Origin: Candidatus Omnitrophota bacterium
GTDB lineage: Bacteria > Omnitrophota > Gorgyraeia > 2-01-FULL-45-10
Assembly: GCA_022703295.1 (NCBI GenBank)
Contig: JAKLDX010000002.1
Coordinates: 1-27,992 of the forward strand
Direction: 5' to 3'
Length of the DNA: 27,992 nucleotides
The notes beneath the pieces are model-generated. The model had not been told where the DNA came from and ran no database searches. It saw only the letters and a program-made list of their open reading frames with translations. Both the position numbers and the translations under genes were made by a program. Every line of letters starts with the position of its first letter. The stretch's first letter is position 1. Of the stretch, positions 26,801-27,992 are shown one piece after another.

Positions 26801-27992
26801 CCGCGTACAATCCGGGCGCGGCATGGCCTTTGGAAAGAATAAATCTGTCCCTGTTAACCCAATTCGGATCCTGCGGATCGTAGTTCATTATCTTGCTTCC
26901 ATCGGGCAACCTGCCAAAATAAAGCGCTGCGACCATTTTCAGCATCGAAAGCGATCCGCCCGGATGCCCCGAACCGGCCTTATAGATCATATTAATAACG
27001 TCCTGTTCGAGTATACTGGTCATTATACTGAGATCTTCTATCGATGTTTGTCCGGCAGGGAAAGCTTTCGTCGCATATTGTGAACCGCCTGCAAAATCGC
27101 GCTCCCGCGGCCTGGCTATGGATTTGCCTCTTAACAGATCGAGGTCTGCGATAGTGACTTTCCTGGGTTTCCAATCCTCTGGGATTTTGCCTGCGCGCTG
27201 CGCGCCCCAGAACCTGTCCATCCTGTTTATAGGAAGCCATCTATCCTTATTCCTGTCGTGCTTCACTTGATCTACCGGCAGGGCCAACATTGCGCCTATG
27301 CCGTGTACGATGGGATCCGCCACCTCGTAGTGTGCAGTAGTGATATCGCTCCGCACCGGAGGCACAAAATTCGGGTTTGTCATTATATTAAAGGTAAGCT
27401 CGCTCACGAACACATGCATTGCGCCGTTACTGGAATGCTCATAATACGGGATCTCGTATTCTCTTCCCTCTTTCGTCACGACCTTGGCCCTGGGCAGCTT
27501 ATCCATCATGGCCTGCAGTTCGGGCGTCATCTTGACCAGGAAGAACTCCCTGTCCTCTATGGGCACCAGATTGTCGGGATTGCGTACATCGAAATACTTG
27601 GCATCCAAAACGCTCCTGACGTATGCGCGATAGTTAAATTGAAAAGGTGACGGCTTTTGCGCCAGGCCTTTTCTGTGCGCATAAGCCAATACGGTGTCAA
27701 TACCTTTGGCGTGGGCAATGTAGCGCTCAACAGCCTTCTCATCGCCTTCTTTAAGCACGGGAAGTTTCGCGGCAAATATGAGGTCTTTATGGCGTTCGGG
27801 AATTACCTGTATAGGAAATCCGCCTTTGTCATCCCTCTGCATAGAAAATACCGCGTAATAAGTCCTTGGCGGCCTTCTGCCTGATTCATCCGATATCCTG
27901 CACATAGTGCGGAAACCATGGGGAGTCATGGTGGTTTCATTGAAGAAGAGGTTCAGGTCAGCGGGACGATACGGGGTTTTTTCGCGCAAACT
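14829..27992 (-). CDS. giant modular protein, at least 4386 aa, with sugar-enzyme domains separated by a K-D-F-P-A-G peptide
   Basis: One uninterrupted frame runs from the right edge to a TAA at 14831-14829. The codon before the first possible start (TTG at 27989) is also open, so the true N-terminus lies outside the window; residues here are numbered from 27989. Fifteen copies of T-K-D-F-P-A-G or close variants split it into 16 segments of about 88 to 681 residues. Recognisable domains in order are transketolase, ROK-type kinase, mutarotase-like epimerase and NagB-like deaminase. HEAT-like helical repeats and unrecognised segments make up the rest. No transmembrane helix, signal peptide, cohesin/dockerin or polyketide-type carrier domain is visible. 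Substrates of the recognised domains are cytoplasmic, which suggests a cytoplasmic multienzyme or a polyprotein; the missing N-terminus prevents ruling out export. A strong terminator follows. I do not recognise the whole protein as a described family. Confidence 0.9.
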   Translation of the reverse strand, partial: SLREKTPYRPADLNLFFNETTMTPHGFRTMCRISDESGRRPPRTYYAVFSMQRDDKGGFPIQVIPERHKDLIFAAKLPVLKEGDEKAVERYIAHAKGIDTVLAYAHRKGLAQKPSPFQFNYRAYVRSVLDAKYFDVRNPDNLVPIEDREFFLVKMTPELQAMMDKLPRAKVVTKEGREYEIPYYEHSSNGAMHVFVSELTFNIMTNPNFVPPVRSDITTAHYEVADPIVHGIGAMLALPVDQVKHDRNKDRWLPINRMDRFWGAQRAGKIPEDWKPRKVTIADLDLLRGKSIARPRERDFAGGSQYATKAFPAGQTSIEDLSIMTSILEQDVINMIYKAGSGHPGGSLSMLKMVAALYFGRLPDGSKIMNYDPQDPNWVNRDRFILSKGHAAPGLYAALGRAGFFSTGEFNDLRKLGAMLQGHTDMTKTPGIDMSAGSLGVGFSAAVGMALAAKMDARDYMTYTMLGDGESQEGQVDEAARHAAVMGLDNIIALLDWNGMQIDGKVTDVDITFEEQVRLWQARGWNVITASGEMMGDTVRALTQAKTNKTGKPTIIIARTVKGSNLPGMEKHGAAPKEADVEAALKIIGQRLVDDEVSSIDGFTKNLQQRAGLTPEEKLVIDGRNNASVFARKSELSKIRHSEQVQAVVVETKNAYPSDKKVATRTANGDELLLLGAADHNIVVMSADLKGSVMFDKFAKAFGTYSAQKTTGRYIPVGIREAHMASLAAGLAACGKIPVIGTFSIFTTRMPDQLNAILNTKLPIIIVGTHGGLATGPDGRTHQDAHSQAVLGALPGVHIIEGADAEETRILTRNIYDSVKKEGGIYYIRPARLDTPILDKPEGWPNGAKKGFYTLFDSETGKPETAGRHDAVIVSTGVVAVDAVEAARELASKGKRVKVVNVTQLDQITKTKNLPEFARLLDCETLITVIDALPETLGYRTIAALVAGGKLPGSIRNLGINKFGESGKPAELYALHGFDKAGILKAASNPAAEFESKDFPAGDIAGSVSGIGQIGISLAKILEELPITVLENQWLEAGGTQIMAECRRIAKTTYDVIVDRSFVSYGVQIEENTKIRVGDLLRQKGSGYFFICINVDKNKRVHAVRIGENPEIAFFSKADLGDKKLLTINDEPRLSALLMSANKLVGTKEIVMRKAVAASIGNRLARVLQRKEGNDPAVTDASVNAVRSIAYSHLTRIALPTNTEEIPEPDKLYKGMILSKAGYEGSSRVFYLIMDFPNRGVMHLLTGVPQHGRIRALEISDTGLKAVELEYNSFIAEGGKAINIRKLTAGQVDILEEASKRLLFASSGENEMAGMDTKDFPAGDAETLAAAREAYRYVSISMGGDKLAVSVVDGNNNLIGSPVEVRWAADARFNNGQVKAKTPEMAAKVMDAIRELISQALAKTGTKPSDIKMVNAGLAGPLDKEAGVFGSDFPTPNLSFNKYPFRAELGNRLKVLGIKASKIEMVNDGEAARNGEHYSPKGKLVGKVGGIVIIGGGINISVDGDDSIKECGHNLYQVEGESGEVSYAWGGLGSKGGHPIELGNTDAEIIKKCVKMGERYVELGDSAFRKQHSGYPFINWQSGMRDFEDRLSGPNIRERVRKNVESNLDVEEYRQLKETAFDEAQVGKDKAGQYERALTVAALKGNKVAKEWIAKIGNEVGLALAAFAGAYWNKKFVDNLVLVSGVNENLGRGVDEVDGVDLYMRSVRESMYRELMDQFHQEQTMALKMSQGVVRSELTYERELVSYKPTDEEVLAAYRSASEETKDFPAGGKDKAEPGYMNVTREWGYDVIKLTNPDGNSIEVIPHMSATIRSLKVGGKELLYYPEGKIVSTGGIPGPFFFFGNRIEGGQFVWQGKKYDMRPFFGKGIRTDQNGNALHGILDQAKWTVGTSGYTWPYAEGKRGVFITLTYNAGKDSTFTGIFGQEASAQLTVIYQLIGDELAIKTFVSNDGNVAFPFSSTIHPWLLRDGKDVTYTSSDTRHWKADKCIPLGIEAAAGDHDFTAGPKLLDKPYDDVYTGAKADKDGYASSTFTRQDGVTITLMRQLSAYPHSILWAPADRPVIGVEAQTAATNAVNMQEGPYSKEATLATIKPGYTWRGTVILKVGRENTKNFPAGSREDEGWIAEFRGAVSDDLVDKTTDPALIRNVLPKLSSIAMSDPDSDLRLRAQHAINTFVDRLSNRPEVMQRNAAGLPKADDNDKGWEEEVPTLADSATLVARNGEGEYKNWVIIEVPGNSARRAYFPMENYELTDILVDAIRELNALLRPLGIRARQNFRNVGGGNYNGLVFTRGGERKEIEITHANAAMFNEVLRELLAPAKEGETAKDFPVKKTAQEDLISRISISDTEDEMGAVAARAILKDIQAAVDEKGWALMLFASAPSQHSTWNHLIRMWRGLPPATQKRLANGIVAFHMDEYIGLPANAEQLFGKVLRDRVFNTLKIPPANIHYFNDRIAYDTAIALRSAIDAKNDADVNKLTTKLEADVAAHAESIEGLFNNFGGRFDIVIGGIGKLPHLAFNDPPEAKFHDPKNIKVVRLTETSRQQQVDDKEFAKLSDVPTHALTFSLPPILSAKRIHIMVPQGFKAEAVRQSLDGEVAESVPASGLRLPHVQPNVRIYLTKEAAALSKIGREAVIRHDLEASSVAMKALEQMADIMDPALMRDIIPGLEKMAKENPDEAVRMHAGRMIATFRNRLKQLEGQKDTAAKEPKGEARVGMTAMVGARAEAVAQAANLGMQTNFPKFDYLRDRDFSVKFLPEEGPIERVVIGTNVSGHAATEASRTAIKQSLGNAAQAMTLSGALHGFTYKVDETRLDETVYSVSLVFSRSASGQDMVSEQPTPGSQSAAEGVTTKDFPAGDDAAKTYGPRKLTRAQILALPAVQALLAKYRAIDPDTQIDLMSGKVGDTLRVRSKVNFPFLETVPLYNPVIAATALMVEYIEVAEDTPKPTPGSQSAAEGFTTKDFPAGENPSVKLIEPKRLIYKDRDGFLRPPKVAEDMVRLSVEEARLLLKSILEARQGRSGDIYYMDRNVPFDTPADLPRITLVLGEDGTPCLVKGRTVPDGGETLIVIGAGEKGDDPFEGRMILCSAIVTGELNKAMSTVRASDLMGKPVSQQVADASKTGEATKDFPMAHESRVDYAANSRAERTIAELLEDIETATPEKIRGRIITLSSIARNNPDSGVRLHAGQAAARLKVKLAGIVFANGGTVFDIEEFEPKTDYAANYIAERTIGEMVENAADPDKVNASLIVLEDMAIHNRDSGVRLHASRAAASIRPMISAKKTDAGPAKRINTKDFPAGKGSAELRLEKKDIVGLLEKAAAKEKEQIDSLKQLLDETADASDLRQKRWRQEALAKHQASYTVYSEAARDITRMPSPRAPVTGDAIRAFFANRRTSADTSSFFSMLESAEYGVYRINTTLRALEYLIKNTQAEDRARAKEHLSKLTGKKYSSIESYEVDSARKFIYEQWWKGLGVTAQPHVVRVALNKVLPEGGKYVLTVALDKEGLAFRLKKNGEVEAAKDGVNFKPVSAAELKKYNAGPVPELSRMLAINPRQEVLLAEYASSGGRGDYDDTGSIIALPSGKGYWVVPELGSKISGMQTYPDHDLKKKLWFTEEVNKAVRQYVRDNAGSVEGAAKKDFPAGDAALSLYRENVIISATQNEITLAFPNGKQVSMPVGSLAAVSLIKGQFVAAMKDYNIICDEHAGWGALNFLDRNTNRTARLNLSAVSERSVREFVDELLLPGNEDLKSFPAGDAAEEMALSVPISRIVEWDPDLGGAFPIPFYIEQVALNTSDPQTVKKLNKLFGEAKEERNAKDGNFFVICRNRTPQALIQLDERLQCVDVIGIEEDVHDPDGILFSWIIARSKIMPKDIVVPIPGTGVNIDVGGGLLINPISNISLHGIDWGLEKGQPVSVELKIKKLDSKGGAHEDVKSFPAGEKANEGWYSGEPVDREDRLITELRTMMKQRNMDEEAVRVAYQAFRPRIFEQKKTEPSLLIRTVLRVARMYAAQNINPAEVFNRMARADLDTLGSPQRLTETIRILRDTFAEKTAPKVTEPGKGEGTKDFPAGKAGLGAMSIPVVAEPYLQTAPAQRAGSAAEMVKPAATPRNLLEQVHPNLGGEKAVSAEHPNTALEITHPALVSHKTDAGTSRESVEFTNKDFPVSSDAGQKKPLSLTDEMSAMARDVGILVAPPISNYTLFTSYDCYKNKDEFEEDQFSYGNRFGLVQIGTNKPEAIVEWVLSEIRHKGLNPQNVMVQLPKEFSEDSYKGELDKLLSEAKGIKFMIVDASGLKGEQKDKRVAYRLNMYWMLLLARAIDQDTPKDSKLYRLLEFFVAAHMKDVEGKAALVEQYMEGLKKNEVIKVILSYRPIARESAEADYNAIAKVGISA
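14832..15506 (-). other. giant protein segment 16 (residues 4162-4386): C-terminal globular domain, unrecognised
   Basis: 225 residues with alternating beta strands and helices (FGLVQIGTNKPEAIVEWVLSE, NVMVQLPKEF, IKFMIVDASGL). A helical tail follows with YRLNMYWMLLLARAIDQD and VIKVILSYRPIA, and the chain ends GISA. The strand-helix alternation could be a barrel-like fold. There is no sorting signal such as LPxTG or a PEP-CTERM motif at the end. Confidence 0.5.
15528..15791 (-). other. giant protein segment 15 (residues 4067-4154): probable disordered linker
   Basis: 88 residues rich in Ala, Pro, Ser, Thr and His with no hydrophobic core pattern (for example PAQRAGSAAEMVKPAATPRN). It is most likely a flexible tether before the C-terminal unit. 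Confidence 0.55.
15813..16187 (-). other. giant protein segment 14 (residues 3935-4059): helical, unrecognised
   Basis: 125 residues, almost entirely helical and charged (REDRLITELRTMMKQRNMD, LLIRTVLRVARMYAA, RLTETIRILRDTFAEK). It resembles a small helical bundle and has a P/G-rich tail before the separator. Confidence 0.5.
16209..16739 (-). other. giant protein segment 13 (residues 3751-3927): unrecognised
   Basis: 177 residues, mixed. It includes GNFFVICRNRTPQALIQL and a beta-rich end with KDIVVPIPGTGVNIDVGGG. No family is recognised. Confidence 0.45.
16761..17072 (-). other. giant protein segment 12 (residues 3640-3743): small unrecognised unit
   Basis: 104 residues, mostly predicted beta with a C-terminal helix. 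ENVIISATQNEITLAFPNG is followed by VSMPVGSLAAVSLIKGQFV, and the unit ends SERSVREFVDELLLPG. No family is recognised. Confidence 0.45.
17094..18101 (-). other. giant protein segment 11 (residues 3297-3632): unrecognised, helical N-terminus
   Basis: 336 residues. The first 100 are strongly helical and charged (KKDIVGLLEKAAAKEKEQ onward) and could form a coiled coil. A beta-rich half follows, with GGKYVLTVALDKEGLAFRL and PSGKGYWVVPELGSKI. No family is recognised. Confidence 0.5.
18123..18602 (-). other. giant protein segment 10 (residues 3130-3289): two HEAT-like repeats
   Basis: Two clearly related units of about 55 residues lie at 3136-3195 (18405-18584) and 3218-3272 (18174-18338). Both start Y-A-A-N, continue A-E-R-T-I-x-E, and share D-S-G-V-R-L-H-A near the end. 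They are amphipathic helix pairs typical of HEAT/ARM solenoids. The separator before this unit is the variant TKDFPMA. Confidence 0.65.
18624..19097 (-). other. giant protein segment 9 (residues 2965-3122): unrecognised
   Basis: 158 residues. It contains a helical stretch LSVEEARLLLKSILEARQ and a beta-rich part with ITLVLGEDGTPCLVKGRT and TLIVIGAGEKGDDPF. I do not recognise a family. Confidence 0.45.
19102..19157. repeat. 56-bp direct repeat within the giant gene, copy 2
   Basis: Partner of 19429-19484. It encodes PTPGSQSAAEG followed by F-T-T-K-D-F-P-A. The six differences are spread along its length. Confidence 0.85.
19119..19424 (-). other. giant protein segment 8 (residues 2856-2957): small unrecognised unit
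   Basis: 102 residues lying between the two copies of the duplicated linker. The opening is polar (RKLTRAQILALPAVQALLAKY). A beta-rich middle follows (LRVRSKVNFPFLETVPLYNP) with AATALMVEYIEV, and the unit ends in the PTPGSQSAAEG linker. No family is recognised. Its bracketing by repeats suggests it was inserted or copied as a cassette. Confidence 0.45.
19429..19484. repeat. 56-bp direct repeat within the giant gene, copy 1
   Basis: It encodes the linker PTPGSQSAAEG plus V-T-T-K-D-F-P-A of the separator. It matches 19102-19157 at 50 of 56 positions by eye. Unlike the other separators, similarity here extends well upstream of the motif and is high at the DNA level, so these two are a relatively recent duplication. 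Confidence 0.85.
19446..20999 (-). other. giant protein segment 7 (residues 2331-2848): glucosamine-6-phosphate deaminase-like domain, HEAT-like repeat and C-terminal domain
   Basis: Roughly residues 2335-2630 match the NagB family: FHMDEYIGLP (20738-20767) keeps the catalytic Asp, GGIGKLPHLAFNDP keeps the catalytic His, and VPTHALTFSLPPILSAKRIHIMVP with KAEAVRQSLDGEV and the PAS-like loop completes the fold. However the residues before the His, normally D-G or N-G, are L-P, and the usual Glu of F-N-E-P is Asp. NagB converts glucosamine-6-phosphate to fructose-6-phosphate and ammonia; activity here is uncertain. A HEAT-like repeat follows (19905-20060, DPALMRDIIPGLEKMAKENP). The remainder (about 19446-19904) is unrecognised and ends in a low-complexity linker, PTPGSQSAAEG. 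Confidence 0.75.
21021..21644 (-). other. giant protein segment 6 (residues 2116-2323): HEAT-like repeat plus unrecognised alpha/beta domain
   Basis: A helical repeat lies at about residues 2132-2178 (DPALIRNVLPKLSSIA, then DPDSDLRLRAQHAINTF). It resembles repeats in segments 7 and 10. A second part (about 2190-2315) with EEVPTLADSATLVARNGEG, NWVIIEVPG and NYELTDILVDAIRELNALL is unrecognised. A scaffold or interaction role is inferred for the helical part. Confidence 0.55.
21666..22679 (-). other. giant protein segment 5 (residues 1771-2108): galactose mutarotase-like aldose epimerase
   Basis: 338 residues of a beta-rich fold with aldose 1-epimerase landmarks in order: GPFFFFGNRIEGGQFVW (the N-R-I substrate-binding motif), NALHGIL (catalytic His), STIHPWL (second His) and VIGVEAQTAATNAVN, where the Glu corresponds to the catalytic base in the family pattern E-P-x-T. 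Aldose epimerases interconvert the alpha and beta anomers of sugars, here plausibly to feed the neighbouring kinase-like unit. Length is normal for the family. Either a free-sugar mutarotase or a hexose-6-phosphate epimerase is possible. Confidence 0.85.
22701..24023 (-). other. giant protein segment 4 (residues 1323-1763): ROK/ASKHA-type sugar kinase-like
   Basis: The segment starts with an ASKHA phosphate-1 loop, SISMGGDKLAVSVVD, where ROK kinases have G-G-T-K. The connecting motif MVNDGEAARNGEHY keeps the catalytic Asp and the Glu of the family pattern N-D-x-x-A-x-x-G-E. The phosphate-2 glycine run is GGIVIIGGGINIS, followed by ECGHNLY, comparable to the G-E-x-G-H motif of ROK proteins. 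The CxCGxxGCxE zinc motif of many ROK members is absent. Glucokinase-like phosphorylation of a hexose is the likely role, but the T-to-D change in the first loop leaves activity uncertain. At 441 residues it is longer than a typical ROK kinase (about 300-320), with the extra residues in helical C-terminal parts. Confidence 0.7.
24045..24986 (-). other. giant protein segment 3 (residues 1002-1315): unrecognised
   Basis: 314 residues of mixed alpha/beta character. It includes LPITVLENQWLEAGGTQIMAECRRIAK, a beta-rich middle with VGDLLRQKGSGYFFICINVDK, and FYLIMDFPNRGVMHLLTG. A long helix near the end leads to the separator at 1316. I do not recognise the family; it sits between transketolase and the kinase-like unit. 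Confidence 0.5.
25008..27050 (-). other. giant protein segment 2 (residues 314-994): transketolase, full length
   Basis: The 681 residues cover all three transketolase domains. The N-terminal ThDP domain has SGHPGG, SKGHAAPGLYAALG, GHTDMTKTPGIDMSAGSLGVG and the ThDP/Mg motif GDGESQEGQ with the downstream N in LLDWNG. The pyrimidine domain has the catalytic glutamate in GIREAHMASLAAGLAACG, and the C-terminal domain has AVIVSTGVVAVDA. The enzyme moves two-carbon units between sugar phosphates in the pentose phosphate pathway. Its length equals that of free-standing transketolases, so it could be active if released or folded in place. The segment after the motif H-Q-D-A-H differs from the E. coli enzyme, so substrate range is uncertain. 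This domain dates the fusion as functional rather than decayed, since its motifs are intact. Confidence 0.9.
27072..27992 (-). other. giant protein segment 1 (residues 1-306, N-terminal part missing): unrecognised
   Basis: This segment is open at the window edge. It is a soluble-looking, charged and aromatic-rich region. Motifs that stand out are NPDNLVPIEDREFFLVK, YYEHSSNGAMHVFVSEL and HYEVADPIVHGIGAMLALP, which look like a folded globular domain rather than linker. A variable, Arg-rich stretch precedes the first separator at residue 307. I do not recognise the family. Confidence 0.5.

Larger units (their letters stand above)
15507..27071 (-). repeat. 15 dispersed copies of the seven-residue separator peptide, consensus T-K-D-F-P-A-G
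   Basis: Copies, N- to C-terminal, by residue and DNA end points: TKAFPAG 307 (27071-27051); SKDFPAG 995 (25007-24987); TKDFPAG 1316 (24044-24024); TKDFPAG 1764 (22700-22680); TKNFPAG 2109 (21665-21645); AKDFPVK 2324 (21020-21000); TKDFPAG 2849 (19445-19425); TKDFPAG 2958 (19118-19098); TKDFPMA 3123 (18623-18603); TKDFPAG 3290 (18122-18102); KKDFPAG 3633 (17093-17073); LKSFPAG 3744 (16760-16740); VKSFPAG 3928 (16208-16188); TKDFPAG 4060 (15812-15792); NKDFPVS 4155 (15527-15507). K, F and P are invariant. D occurs in 11 of 15 and A-G in 12 of 15. Asp, Glu, Lys or Gly usually follows, then small residues. Codons differ freely (FPAG as TTC CCG GCG GGA, TTC CCT GCA GGC, TTT CCC GCC GGT and others), so the peptide, not the DNA, is conserved. 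Confidence 0.93.

Noticed and set aside
15507..27071. Regularly repeated short sequence as a CRISPR array
   Set aside because: The copies are hundreds to thousands of bases apart, in frame, and vary at wobble positions. There are no cas genes.
482..27884. Many plus-strand open frames of 60-230 codons
   Set aside because: They mirror the codon structure of well-supported minus-strand genes, lack recognisable motifs and have no consistent ribosome binding sites.
14829..27992. Giant frame as an assembly artefact or a cellulosome or polyketide-type megaprotein
   Set aside because: Over 13 kb without a stop, with intact domain motifs and a proper terminator, argues against an artefact. No cohesin, dockerin, ketosynthase, acyl carrier or condensation domains are visible.

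Overview
All genes in this window are encoded on the minus strand. They read as the chromosome of a mid-GC, uncultured-type bacterium. The best guess from content is the candidate phylum Omnitrophota (formerly OP3). The reasons are an extremely long multidomain reading frame, a TatD-radical SAM fusion, and a branched-chain amino acid operon in which small structured repeats fill the gaps. There is no 16S rRNA or other decisive marker, so this placement is an inference.

In order of transcription (right to left), the right half (27992 to 14829) is one uninterrupted frame of at least 4386 codons. It is open at the window edge and closed by a TAA followed by a clear Rho-independent terminator. 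It is modular: 15 copies of a short peptide, consensus T-K-D-F-P-A-G, cut it into 16 segments. Four segments look like sugar-metabolism enzymes: transketolase, a ROK-type sugar kinase, a galactose mutarotase-like epimerase and a glucosamine-6-phosphate deaminase-like protein. Several others carry a recurring HEAT-like helical repeat, and the rest are unrecognised. I read this as a giant polyprotein or multienzyme whose units are separated by a conserved peptide tag. This is the strongest candidate here for an undescribed system.

Next comes a housekeeping cluster (14296 to 7210): TatD-radical SAM fusion, DUF362 ferredoxin-like protein, mtnA (methionine salvage), thiL (thiamine), tsaE and tsaB (t6A tRNA modification) and alr (D-alanine for the wall). 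Several of these genes overlap or abut.

A consensus sigma-70-type promoter (6952-6980) then starts the ilvD-ilvB-ilvN-ilvC-leuA-aroE operon (6922 to the left edge). It covers valine, isoleucine and leucine synthesis, plus the beginning of shikimate dehydrogenase.

The gaps hold three repeat classes. Family 1 (3 copies, about 170-180 bp) is a near-complete palindrome with two inner hairpins, one of which changes sequence between copies with full base-pair compensation. Family 2 (2 copies, about 240 bp) has a similar architecture and shares terminal sequence with family 1. The third class is degenerate tandem repeats with a 7-bp period in five intergenic gaps. I saw no tRNA, rRNA, CRISPR array, transposase or plus-strand gene.
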